64,000 nucleotides of DNA from Macrothele yani. Its lineage: Eukaryota; Arthropoda; Arachnida; Araneae; Macrothelidae. Position 1 is the stretch's first letter; each line of letters begins with the position of its first letter. Below the pieces are notes generated by a model. It ran no database searches. It had not been told where the DNA came from and saw only the letters and a program-made list of their open reading frames with translations. The translations under genes were made by a program, and so were the position numbers. Of this stretch, positions 35,016-46,710 are shown in pieces. Location: positions 100,476,316-100,540,315 of the forward strand of contig CM077027.1 in the NCBI GenBank assembly GCA_039090855.1, read 5' to 3'.

Positions 35016-36659
35016 ACCATTCGGGTCCCCATTGATGAGGGGGATACAGTAAACACCACGTTTCTGTAAGGTACACACTGCATCCCTATCATTACGTACT
35101 AAAGAGAAAATATTTGTGGTACTTATACCAAAATCTAAGTTATTTTTGTGACAAACCCTTTTTAAAAAGGGGACAATCATGGGGTGGTAATCTAGTTTAC
35201 CAACAAATTTAACTTGAATGGATTCAGCTGTTAATGTCGTGAATCTCAGCTTCTGGACTTTTTGTACCAAACTTTGAATATAGTGGGTAGAGTAACCAAA
35301 GGAACAGGCTAAGGTCGTAATCGTAGAATTTCATCCCTCCGAATTCTACTGGACGAAGAGTGTGTGAAGGCTCTTTTAATTAGGAACCGTAGTGCAGAGG
35401 CTTTATATGTTCAGGAGGGTGAGTTGACGAAAAAGGAATGATACAAGGTGTAAACGCTGGTTTACGATATACAGAAAACCCAAGCTGGTTGGTGTCCTGA
35501 TTGCGGGATAGTAGAATGTCTAAAAAGGTAATTTACCCTCAACCTCAAATTCTTTGGTAAACCTAATTGTTGAAAACTGGGAAGAGAGGCAATCCATAAA
35601 TTCTTCAAGGTGAACCATCGAGCGAGGCCAAAAGATTAACATGGCATCAACATAGCGAAGAATGAGAGAAGGTTTATACGGGCAATCAGTCAAAACTCTC
35701 TGTTCCAGGGTCTGTAAAAGGATTTCAGACAAAATGGGGGAGAGGGACCCCATCGGTGCACCTTCTAACTGTTGAAAAAATCTACCAGCAAATCTGAAAT
35801 ACGAACGTTTCGCTACTAGCTTTAGGACTGAAATCACGCCATCATGTTCGAAAGGGGAGATAGAAGAGTCTTTCTGTAATTTCCCGCCAATAATTTGATG
35901 AACTTGCTCAAGTGGAACATTAGGGAACAACGACACTACATCTAATGACGCCGTGGTGAACACTGTTCCATCAGAATCAAAAGATTTAATTATATTCAAA
36001 GCCTGTGTGGAACTTTTTATAGAAACAGAAGAACAAAGGGTAAGTGGTTTTAAATAGGTAGCCAAAGCAGACTCGAGTGGACGAGTCGGGTTGGCATATC
36101 CTGAGACTAATAGCCTGAGAGGTCGATCCGGTTTATGAGTTTTCATTTTCCCAAATATTTCAGGGGTTCTGGGACCTACAGGAGGTTTCATCCTGTGGAA
36201 ATGGTTAGAGGTAAATAGCCTTGGTTCCTCAGTTTGCTTAGTTCCTTGATGGTAGACAGTGTCGGATCAGACTTGATAACTCTGTGTGGAAGCAAACTAA
36301 TCGCCATGTTAATTCTTGACAAATAGTCCGAACGGTCGAACAAGACAATTTGAGAGGTTTTATCCGCTCCCACAATGGACAAGGTTCGGGTTTTTGGCAA
36401 GTTGTAACAATTGTTCTCTTTCATACTTCAGAGCTGGTGACTCTTGATTCGGTTTCGAAAAAGCCTTGGCCAGAGAGTAGCGGGCTGGGTCCCGTTCCTC
36501 TTCTGGAAGGGCATTGACAATGTTTTCCACTTGAGAGAGAGAGAGAGTGAAATGGACAGAAGAGAGGCAAAGGAAAACTGTATTTTGATCCTCGGTTAAG
36601 AGCTGAGCGCTGACCTTCTGAAAGTTGAAGAGAGCTCAGGTTAAGGTAGGGTTCTGAGG

Positions 36660-36742
36660 AGTAATGTCCATGAAATTCATACTGGAGATTGGTTGTTTCA
36701 TACATAACAACCAATCTCCAGTATGAATTTCATAGACATTAC
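36660..36742. repeat. Long hairpin within the Penelope-like element, 37-bp arms
   Basis: The arm starting GTAATGTCCATGAAATTCAT is followed, after about 8 bases, by its inverted copy ending ATGAATTTCATAGACATTAC. Over 37 bp I count one mismatch. It splits the N-terminal part of the element and explains why two opposite-looking peptides flank it. Confidence 0.9.
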
Positions 36743-36901
36743 AAGTAGACAAAGTTTTCTAATATGACGTTGGTTAATGTTATCGATTTCATTTTGTAAT
36801 GAAGTGAAAAACATCATTAACTTCTGGTTCAAAATGATATTCTGGGTGAACTTAGTTAAATGAGCATAAGCCCTATAAGCTCGTCCATTCAATACATCCA
36901 A

Positions 36902-37396
36902 GAAGCCTCATTTCCGTCGTATTTCAGAGGTCAGGCATTTTCCCTCAGCTCTTTTGGTGTTTCAATACTAAACCAAACTTTTTTTTTTTTTTTTTATTAT
37001 TATTAACATAACTGATTCTTGCTTATTTTAGTTTGAAGGTCTTGGCAAATTCTTGCTGTGTTAATTTTGACTAATATATACAATTTGACATTATACTGAA
37101 TTTTTCTTTTCCCTTGAAACTTAGGAGAATAACCCACTGATATTTTTTTCATGGTTTTCACACCTAAAAACTGAATACAATTGTCTTTTTTCTCTTCCAG
37201 TTTACACTGAATTTAATTGTCTTTTTTCTCTTCCAGTTTACACTTGATAACTCTGACTTAGTGTATCAAATTCAAATTTAATATTGATATCCTTTAGATA
37301 CAAAGTTCAATATTTCTGTAGTGATAGCATACACTTTTGGATGACTATGAGACATTGACTTACTTCACTCTTCTGAAATTAACACAAATCCTATGA
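36902..37396. other. Intron with a small tandem duplication
   Basis: ATTGTCTTTTTTCTCTTCCA occurs at 37180 and again at 37216 (36-bp period). A poly(T) tract lies at 36981-36996. No gene was recognised. Confidence 0.5.
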
Positions 37397-38618
37397 AATC
37401 ACACATATCATGAAGTTGTTCTCCGAGATGCAGGTGTCATCTCCTCAAATTAAAATTATGAAGGAAACTTACTGTTGACAAAACAAATGTCTGTCTGCAG
37501 CAATCTTGACATACAACTCAAACTTCACACAGTCGTGAATCTGATCCATCGAATATTTCCTTGGTCTTCTTGCAACTTTGTTCCCAGCCATTTGGGATAA
37601 AATTCTCTTGGTTAGCATCTTATTACTTCTTCTTTGAAACAGCCAAACTACCTTAAAATATTTGTCTTCAATCTACTAATTGTATTTTTCTTCACATTAC
37701 ACAACTGCAACAAATCTTTGTTCCTCACGTGATCAGAACAAAGAGTCGCAACCCCCTGTAAGTAATTTATCACTTCAGCACACAAACGACTCTTATGTCT
37801 GTTTTGCAGTACCCAGGTTTCGTTGCTGTACATCAGAGTAGGAACAATATCCTTTTCATGCACAACCAATTCAGACCTTTTTGACAACCTGTCACTCCAA
37901 TGAAATTCCCCTAAAGATGACTTTCAGATCTGAATTCATTCAACACAGGTAAATTTTGACCATTTAATCTGTATTTCCCATCAACCATGCTTCCTAAATA
38001 CACAAACTGATTCACCTAGCCTAACTATGTACCATTCAATCTGTTCTTGCATTCAGTAGCAAGACTCCTTCACTCAAAAACTATGAACTTGTTTATTTAT
38101 ACTTAATTTGAATTTCACAAGCACCTCATTCACATTGAATGACACACTCTGCAGCTCATTTTTGCTCTCTGACAGCTGCAATGCATCACTGGCATACAGC
38201 AATTTCCAAAACATATACAATTACAGTCCATTTTTGCATCACACATGCATGCATCCATAAATATACTGAACCCTGGAGATTTTACACAACCTTGTTTGAT
38301 CCTGAACCAATAGAAAATCTACTTGGTAAATAACTATTTACATGCACACATGATCTGCTGCAACAACCATCGTTTTCACAGTATATTCTCACCTATACCA
38401 TATTTTTTGGAGATATTCCACAAAAGCAATTATGTTGCTTCATTATATAAGACCTATCTCCAAATCCAAAAATGCTGCAACAACTTTATCAGTCGACAAT
38501 TATCAGCATATTTAATGTTAGTACAGCTTTAACATGGTATAAACCATTCTGTACATCCCATGCTTTCTCTGACATCAAGCCCCATACCTTATCAGTGAGG
38601 ATCCCTCCAAACACTTAC
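37397..38618 (-). mobile_element. Second LINE family, fragment B, 3' part
   Basis: The DNA is collinear with 60872-62190: a common 3' end (ATATCA...AAG(T/C)TGTTCTC(C/T)GAGAT), then LQLCNVKKNTISRLKTNILR, and the MYSNETWVLQ segment. It stops in the middle of CCAAACACTTAC at 38607-38618, where a hAT-like element was inserted; the LINE resumes at 40029. Many stops; an old copy. Confidence 0.85.
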
Positions 38619-40028
38619 ATACTTGCCAACTTTGGAAAATGTGCATCAGCAAAACTTTTGCACGAACACCATTTACCACAAAACAAAACATAATTATATT
38701 AATAAATATGCAGTAACAATCTTTGCATATGCCACAATAACTAAACTAGTATTATCTGTGTTTAAAATAATATTAAAAAAAAAAAAACAAAACAAAGTAA
38801 ATAAAATCTTAATTTTGTTCAATGTCAGCCTCGCAAACACCTGTGGTGTTTCAATACTAAACTAAAATTTTCATTTGCTGATATCTTTGTTTCCCTTCCC
38901 ATTTCTTTATTATTGTCTTTTTCTTTTTAATGCCCTTGGATGACAATTTTATCCATCATGAATGCATGACAGCTTTCATTATTTTAGATAAAAGATGTAT
39001 AGTGTAACTTTGAAAATATAAATACTTTTGAACACCACGAATTAGTTTTTACAAATTTTCAGCCTCGCCATTTTCGTTTTCGGAACACCCCCCCCCTTCC
39101 CCGTTTATCAAACTGAAATTCAAAACTTTTTGTGGGGGAATATTTAAGAGTACTGGATACATGTTCTGATCATCGTTAGGAAAAAAATTTACAGTTACAG
39201 GGGAAACCTTTGCTGCGTCTGATTTCCGTTTTCGGACATTTCCCCCATTTTCAAGTTGAAATACAAATATTTATGAAATAAAATGATATTTAACAACAAT
39301 AATAGGCAGAGGAAACATCATGTGAAAAATAAAATTACGATTACAGGAGAAATCTTTACTGCGTCTAACTTCCGTTTTCGAAAGTTTTGAAAGACGAAAC
39401 TTCCTCTTTCGAAAGTTAAATTACGATTATGGAAAAAATATTTCTTCTACTTCCGTCTCTGAAAGACGAAATACCGCCCCGATGTGTATTTTTACGAATT
39501 GGCAAAATTCTTCGATGCATAGTTTTATTCGCCGAGAAAAATTGTCGATGCATATTTTTACGCGCCGAGAAAAATTCCCAATGGGCATATTTACGTGTCG
39601 AGAAGAATCTCCGATGCGTATTTTTACGCGTTGGTAAAATTTCGACACGTAAACACACTCTTGGATGTGTACTAGATGCATAATTACGCATTTTGGAGAA
39701 CCCAGGTTGGCACGTCACTTGTGCACTCGCGTGGGGAGAGAGCTACCGCTCGACGTCACAAAGTGGAGCCATCGTTATTCTTGATGGCTCCGCACAAAGC
39801 CGGCGAGTCAAAGATGACATTATCGCATAACACAGTGCTCCTAAGGTCCGGTAGAAAATCTAAGTGGATGATTGCAGGGGATTGATATATTTCGATTGAG
39901 CAATCGAAGTATTAAAAAATCCGTAAAAAAAAAAAAATGACTTCTATCCGTAAATCAGTAAAATTGAGTTGAGCAGAAATCTGTAAATTTTACGGATAAC
40001 CCGTAAAAGTTGGCAAGTATGCACTTAC
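38611..40028. mobile_element. hAT-like non-autonomous element interrupting LINE fragment B
   Basis: The 1402-bp insert (38619-40020) begins ATACTTGCCAACTTT; its other end in reverse complement also begins ATACTTGCCAACTTT. It is flanked by ACACTTAC (38611-38618) and GCACTTAC (40021-40028), an 8-bp duplication with one change. The paralogous LINE near 62187 reads uninterrupted through CCAAACACTTTCCCTGGCA, confirming the site. An 8-bp duplication suggests hAT. The interior carries a 39-bp tandem repeat and no transposase. Confidence 0.85.
39475..39670. repeat. 39-bp minisatellite inside the hAT-like element, about five units
   Basis: Units resemble GATGCATATTTTTACGCGCC followed by GAGAAAAATT(C/G). 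On the minus strand the frame stays open and gives about five 13-residue repeats of RKNTHRRFFST type, which is a repeat artefact and not a protein gene. Confidence 0.85.
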
Positions 40029-40560
40029 CCTGGCAAACTCAGCAAGCTGATTCAATGATAGTTCTTACATTTGGTCTGCTAACCATTTCCGTTATACAAA
40101 GAAATAATAAAACATCCCTTCAACAGTGAGGAAAGAAATCCTACCACAACTGGCAAATTTCAACTAAATAAACAATACCACCAACGCCACACTTCATGAT
40201 CTCAGCTGCCATGTCATGTACTAGACCTACCATTTTATAGAGAATTTATAGCTTCACAAACCTCTTCCCTTGTTGTCATTGTAGTGCTTTTCTATCTCTC
40301 TACATGACATCTGCTTCTACCCCCAAACCTTGTTTAATTTTCATGTTCAATCACATAACTCATGCCATCTTTCATGGAATTCAGTGAGCTCCCAGACCCC
40401 CATAGCAAACCTGTTCTTTGTGCAATTTAAGATCTCCCTCCTGCAATTTATGCACTCTCAGAACAAATTCTCATCTTTTCAAAAAGCTAGTTCTTTCCAG
40501 TTTAACTCACCATTCTTACACTTTGCCTTATTTTGGCTTTTTGGGAAAACAGAATATCTA
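40029..40560 (-). mobile_element. Second LINE family, fragment B, continuation
   Basis: This is collinear with about 62190-62730 of the longer copy: CACAACTGGCAAATTTCA, GATAGTTCTTACATT and CCTTATTTTGGC-type stretches occur in the same order. It is the same insertion as 37397-38618, split by the hAT-like element. Confidence 0.82.
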
Positions 40561-41080
40561 GTGGGCCAATTAATTCCTATGAAATTGGAAAATGTTAACA
40601 TGGTATACAAAAAACTTAACAAAAGGTAATTTAAAAAAAGAATATCATATAAATGCCATTAAAGTATAAAGCTACATGCCTCACAGAAAAGCTGCCCCCT
40701 CTATAACCTCTCTTTATACTACCTTCAAGATGTTATTCTACTGCTACATATACTCTACCCAAAATTCCCAATGGTACACTCTCAATAAACTGTATAAGTT
40801 ATGCCCTTTTAATAAATTAAATATTAGTGGCACCTATATATATAAAAAAAAAAAAAAAAAAAAAAAGCTCGAAAGTTCTTGCAAAACATAAGATACAAAA
40901 ATGTACTGTAAATTAAATATTGTTGTATGACTAATAACAATTTTTGATCATTTAATAGTAACACACAACTATGCACTATACAATTCAATGTAGCAATTCT
41001 GTAAATAATGCCACACAGCACATGTAGCACCAACATTGCTAAAGAAACAAAAGACAAAAGAGTGACATGTAAATACTAAC
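40561..41080. other. Intron, nothing recognised
   Basis: AT-rich, with an A run at 40845-40866. No gene was seen. Confidence 0.45.
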
Positions 41081-41283
41081 CCTCTCCAGTTCATCATTCA
41101 GCCAATCCACAGAACCTGTCCACTTTCGTTTCAAGTCCCCATTGCTGTGTAACATGTTGGCAGCAGCTGCACAGGAACTAAACAGGGTAACCATACATTT
41201 AATACATTGATACGCCCTCTTCTGATGGTGATTTTTGCTACGCTGTATAGTATCAAATAATCCATCTCGGTCATCAGGAATCC
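41081..41283 (-). CDS. USP9X: USP9X / fat facets orthologue, internal coding exon
   Basis: The exon is 203 nt: two bases completing a split Gly codon plus 67 codons. The acceptor is TTTGCAG then GGATTCC; the donor is GAGAGG then GTTAGT. It reads [20 protein letters not shown], a [14 protein letters not shown] segment, and [20 protein letters not shown] then LER. This block is almost identical across animal USP9X proteins and lies C-terminal to the protease domain. Phase 1 with 56173-56341 and phase 0 with 21970-22116 both hold. Confidence 0.97.
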
Positions 41284-41316
41284 CTGCAAACAAAGTAATG
41301 AATATTCTTAACACCA

Positions 41317-41336
41317 TATATATATATATATATATA
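41317..41336. repeat. (TA)n microsatellite
   Basis: A short TA run about 35 bp upstream of the exon acceptor on the minus strand. Confidence 0.9.
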
Positions 41337-42829
41337 CACTTAAGAGCAGAGCCGAAAACATAAGAAAAACTTAAGAATTTAAAACGAAAGTTGCAAAATA
41401 ACCTGAAGATCAAAACGCGCGACGCAGCAGTTATGAAAATTCAGAATTCACACATATATACCAATAACCAATTAAAAGTAGCACAGAAATGAGCATAAAG
41501 TGCTCATACAATAAGAATTTTAAGCTAGTGAGAGAATGGAAAGACAGAGCAGATGTAAGTATTGAAGATGCATACATTAATAGCATTAAAGTGACTTAAA
41601 ATCCAACTTAGCATTAAACTGACTTAAAATCACGATATAATTTCAAAAAGGGACATATTATTGGTAGATAATATGAACTAGTTAACATGGATCTTTTCCT
41701 CTTTCATGTACAGCTGTATTCTTTAAGCCTGGACATTGAGAAGACAAGATGGCTTCAGAACCTATTACTGAGTAAAACAGTGATTATTATCATCCAATAT
41801 TTATGATAAAAGAAAAAAATGCGCAGCACTATCTGCTGGTTAACTGTAAAACATGGGACTTAATTACATGCACGTGCATGACTGGGGTAGGAAGTTATCT
41901 GGAGGTAGTGATTATAGTAACTGTCCTTGAACATTTTCACATGCGCAGATGATTGCTACCCTTGTAAATATCGTATTGTGGAGCTGACTGAGAAACAGAT
42001 GGATTTAAGTAGATGAACCAAAGTATACCTAAATGCCAAAGCAGACAATTATTCACGTACACTTACTACCCAAAAATGTGTGTTCATCATGGGCTCTAAA
42101 AGATGCTGATACATGGACAAGGAAGCATATGTTTTTGAGCAGGTTCAACATCTGGACTAAATAAAACATGAGAAAATGCATTTCAGCTGAACTGTGACAC
42201 AGGAATATCTTACTTTGCTCTGAATCACAAAGGAGCAAATACAGCATGGTGTCACAAATATTATATGCCTCCCTCCTTTGTCATGAATGATGAGAGAGGG
42301 GGCTGGCAAGACAATGGTACTTTAGTGTATCTGTAGACCCTTTTTACTGGCAGCCCACCCAGCTAAATTTTCTTCAATGAACATTTGCACAAAGCACATA
42401 ATAGTAAGAGTGGAAAACTTATTCCCACATACACCGTAAATATTGATGAAAACTGGCTGAAATCTGTGTTGAATATGATTAATTAGTAAGTAATTATTTT
42501 TATTATTATTTATGTTCAATTTTCTAATGCTGTTTATCATGTTATGTTACATTAATGCCTACCACACTGCTAAATATGTTTAATAAGTATAACAATGTTA
42601 AGCAACATTTTTTTTTTCTTGATTGGAGAAGTGGTCATTAATACCATCCAGCTAAAATTTCTTGTCACCCAGCTGTAGAAAAAAAAATCTAGGGAGAACA
42701 CTGCACTTGTCTCTTGGGATTCAGAAGAGGTAATGATTCATACCCATGTTTTGCCATTTCACACAACAGTCAAAACTGAGTATTACAGTGATTCACTTAA
42801 TGACACATATTAGGCATCCCCAGAAAGTA
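41337..42829. other. Intron, nothing recognised
   Basis: AT-rich intron without recognisable coding sequence or repeats. Confidence 0.45.
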
Positions 42830-42982
42830 CTGGAACCACAACTACAATTATTGTGTTGAGTGTGTGGCACTCGACCTCTATTTACAGATATGACTGGAGG
42901 GGTTGCTCAAGGTCATAAATGGTTTCTGCACCTGTTTTCATTCAGTTGAGTGTTGTGTTTCAGTGGTTTGGAAGATTTAGAA

Positions 42983-43860
42983 TGTCCAATGTAAAAGAGC
43001 TGCAAGTTTACATCAAATTTTGCCTAAAACTTGGGAAAACTGCCTAGAAACACATGAAATATTGCAAGCAGCATTTACAGAAGCTCTAAGCTGTTCAGAA
43101 ACTTTTGAATTGTTTAAGAGATTTAAAGAAGGCCAAACATTGATTGAAGATGATATTTGCTATGGATGTCCGACAACTTCCAGAACATAATTCCATCGCC
43201 AGTGTGGACGAAATAATCATAAATAACAGACAAGTGAATGTTGTGGAGATGTCTAACAAACCTGGGATTTCACTAGGGCCATGCCATGTGATTTTAACAC
43301 AGGGTTTGGTGATGAGCATAGTGAGAGCAAAGTTTGGTCCTAGGCTTCTCTTACACATGATGAAAAGGTGCACTCTGTTGCATTTTTGTTCGAACCTTAA
43401 AAATAGTGCACCAATAGATTCACACGCTATAGAAAATATTATTACAGGTGACGAATCCTGGGTCTGTGGCCATGACTCTGAAACAAAATCCCAACCATCA
43501 GAATGGGGGAGGCAAAACCACTTTGGCAAGCAAAAGCAAATGTACAGGTGATGTTGACTGTTTTCCTTGATGTTAAATATGTGGTGAATTTTAAATTTGC
43601 TCCAATTGGCAGACTGTGAATTAGACTATTACAAAGAAGTTTTGAAAAGACTAAGGAAAAAATTCCACACAAACAGCCACAACAATGGGAAGACTGAATA
43701 CTGGCTGTTGCATCATGATATTACACCTATATATTCAGCTCTGTTAATCTATGAGACCTGGAACAAACACCAAATCTCAGCAGTATCATGCTTACCTTAA
43801 TCATCTGATCTGGCACCATACAACTTATTCTTGTTTCACAAATTAAAAGCAAAAAAAAAA
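42983..43860 (+). pseudogene. Decayed mariner transposase (GVQW3-like type)
   Basis: Plus-strand frames read KELQVYIKFCLKLGKTA, a VDEIIINNRQVNVVEM segment with KPGISLGPCHVIL, then IENIITGDESWVCGHD (first Asp), CELDYYKEVLKRLRKK, WLLHHDITPIYSALL (second Asp) and SSDLAPYNLFLFHKLKA (third). That is the order of a DD34D mariner transposase. Several stops and frameshifts make it dead. The next mariner begins at 44026 and may truncate its right end. The left end probably lies near 42830 (GGCATCCCCAGAAAGTACTG). Confidence 0.85.
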
Positions 43861-44025
43861 AAAAAAAAAAAACAACCTTTAGGGATCAAGATTTGAGAGT
43901 GCAGACAGCATCATTGAAAAAGCAACACAGGATAGAATACAGTCATGCCAGGAGATGTCCAAACATGCTTTATAAAGTGGCAGACACTGGGATCAATTGT
44001 ATTGAAAGATGCATTTCAATTTATA

Positions 44026-45273
44026 AGGATTGTTCAATAAGTAGTGAGACTCTTTGGCTGGAATGCATTTGTGCTTCATAATTTTGATCAATGGGAGGCA
44101 CTAATGTACATGCAATTTAAAAGCTATGCAACTGCACTGCAGCTTGTTTGTTACGGAAACCATATAACGTGCTAGACTAATTTTATTGTTCTCTCATAGG
44201 AGGTGGATACATCCAAAGTTGCTCACCATGCTGTAATTCAGTTTTTGAAAGCTGAGAAAACGTCACTAAGTGAAATTCACAGATGAATGCAGCCAGTGTT
44301 ATTGGCATGCTTGCCTTCCACGCAGTTCTGTTATGTGGTGGACAAACAAGCACTGCAGACCAACCAAGATCAGAAGCTTCAAGTCAGGCTGTTTCAGTGA
44401 CGACAATGGCACATGTGGATGCTACAGTAAAGGCCGACTGAAAAATCACGACCCGAGAACTGGTGAACAGTGCAGGTGTGAGCATCGGAACTGTCAACAC
44501 GATCATGCATTCACACATTGAATATTGCAAAGTCTGTGCCACATGGATACCAAAACATCTGCCCAGTGAATAGATGAGTTGATGAATTTGACTATTGTTA
44601 CAGCATCTGTTCCGCTACAATGAAGAAGGTGAAAATTTCCTGCTACACATTATTGCTGGGGACAAAAGTTGGTGTCATCATTTCGAGCCACAGTCTAAAC
44701 GCCAGAGCATGCATCATCGCCACTGCGGAGGAAATCACGGTTCACCATTTCTGCAGGTAAGGTGATGTTAAACCTTTTTTAACCATCAAGGACCATTGCT
44801 TCTTGCGTGGCTACCAAAAGGATCAATCATCAATGCTAAACGATATTGTCAAACTTTAATGAAGCTTTGACAAGTAATCGAAAACAAGAGACCTGGCAAC
44901 CTTGCTCAGAGTATTTGTGCTTCTGCATGAGCCCAGTCGCATACGGCAGTTACCAGGCAAAGGACATTACAGTGCTTTGCTGGTAAGTCCTTCAACATCT
45001 GGCAGTCCTGATACTAACACCCTGTGATTTTCACATTTTTGAACCTATAAAAAAAATTCTATAAGACAAACATATCACTTTGTATGATCAGATGTGTGAA
45101 GCTCTGGATAACTGGTTGCAGCAGCCTGCCTTTCTCCTATGCTGCAGGAATACAAGGACTTTTGCAATGATGGGACCACTGTCTAAATGTCGGTGGTGAT
45201 TATTTTTGTTAGGCATGTCATGTTTTGACTCTTTCAGGCAGAAAGTCTCACTACTAATTGATTGAACAAGCCT
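44026..45273 (+). mobile_element. mariner-type element, complete ends, decayed
   Basis: Ends match in inverted orientation: left AGGATTGTTCAATAAGTAGT then GAGAC, right (reverse complement) AGGCTTGTTCAATC with a short insert then AGTAGTGAGAC. TA lies directly outside both ends (44024-44025, 45274-45275). Inside, plus-strand pieces spell VSIGTVNTIMH, VCATWIPKHLP, HHFEPQSKRQSMH, HQGPLLLAWLPKGSIINAKR and the C-terminal NVGGDY motif. All are broken by stops. Confidence 0.82.
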
Positions 45274-45275
45274 TA

Positions 45276-46548
45276 CATAGCATGTAAGTGTTTTGCACTT
45301 TGAGTTACAAATGCAGCCCCCATTACTTTTTTGGATTCACTTTGTATGCTGTAAATTACAACAAAGATAATTTGATACATCCATCCCACTGAGTGATGCA
45401 CATCCTCATGCAAAACATTTGCAACAACAATGGAAATCATTGGCTGGGAATTCATGAATGCCCCTTAACAGTTCAGGTCTTAGACTCTTGAAATTATTAC
45501 TTGAGACAATGATAGAGCAACCAACCAAAAACTCAAGACATGTAAGAAACTGATGTGCTATGTCTTGAACTGATTATGCCATTAGGTATGCTTCTTTCTG
45601 TGATACTGACATGAATGTCTTGCCACAGAACATTCCAAAGACTTCCCAAGTCAACTCTGAACCACACGGAAAATGAAATTGTGCGATTTTAATGTATATT
45701 TTAATATCAAAAATAATGCCACACCACTGATTCAGATGCTTCTTAATTTACTCATTCACAATTGTCTTAGTCTTTTTAATTTGTACAAGTATGACAAGAG
45801 CCCAACAAATTTCTATTGTCACAAAGCACTCCGGGCCCTCCCAAATTCAAAAGTACTAAAAGACATCTGATTTTCTTCTCTGTAAATCTGTTTGACATAG
45901 ACTGGTGGTAAATAATAACCCTTTGTACAAATGTACTGTTTACAAAGATGTGCACATTCAAGTCACATACACCTCATTTAATGTGGACAAGTATTAAGCC
46001 ACTGAGAAAATTACCACTGTTATAGAATTGGATAAATCACTAGAAGAAAGACATTCCCAGTGTTTTTCTACCATAACAGAGGCCTAATTCTGACAGATAA
46101 AGTACAGGAGGAGGTATACAAGATGAAACACAACACATGTTATTGTGAAAATTCTGTTTCATAATATGCATTGTGAACTTCAAAATCATCTAGATATTTA
46201 ACTTAGGAAACTCAGGTCGAGAAGTTTAACTCCTCCACAGCTGGTTCCTTCATCAGCATGTATACATGTTCTATTGCTCCTGCCAGTGGAGAAAGCAATT
46301 CTGAAACCAAATTCTTTGAACTGTTAACTACTTGTATATAATTTGCACCCACAAAACCAAAGTCACAGGGTACTACAGGTGGCCATTCTATATGAATTTC
46401 AGAACAGTTTAACTTTTCAAAGTTTTCCAGCTGAAACTTTGAAAATTTTTCCAGAGAAATTCTTAAACATATACCAGCACATATTTTTTATATGTAAATT
46501 CAGGTTTTTTTGTGTCTTTAGCCATGTTTTTATATATTCACACATATA
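45276..46548. other. Intron, nothing recognised
   Basis: AT-rich intron between the mariner element and Tc1-like element B. Confidence 0.45.
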
Positions 46549-46710
46549 CACTGGCGTGCAAAAATTAAGGATGAGATGGTTTTCGAATGTAACGTCGTGC
46601 AGAAGTGCTCCACATCGACTCAAATCATACCATAAGATCACCAAGATGTAAGAATATGGGACAAGTGAGCAAAACCGTCCAAACAAGGAATCCAAAGGAT
46701 ACAAAGGCAC

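Larger units (their letters stand above)
34340..36901 (-). pseudogene. Penelope-like retroelement (RT plus GIY-YIG endonuclease), disrupted
   Basis: Minus-strand pieces appear in family order. An N-terminal part (36901-36424) with many breaks is followed by LSIVGADKTSQIVLFDRSDY and SDPTLSTIKELSKLRNQGY (36424-36191). The RT core (36191-35520, 223 residues) has KMKTHKPDRPLRLLVS, SLDVVSLFPNVPLEQ (Asp84), GAPMGSLSPILSEI and YVDA at residues 180-183. The usual motif is YVDD, so the second Asp of the active pair is lost. A GIY-YIG endonuclease follows (35270-34508), recognisable as KRGVYCIP ... KYYVGFTLKTLKISLSEHQ. Part of this endonuclease is duplicated in tandem. Stops near 36714, 36424 and 35520 also break the frame. 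Confidence 0.88.

Noticed and set aside
39416..39718. Repetitive basic peptide frame
   Set aside because: Arises from a 39-bp minisatellite inside a non-autonomous element.
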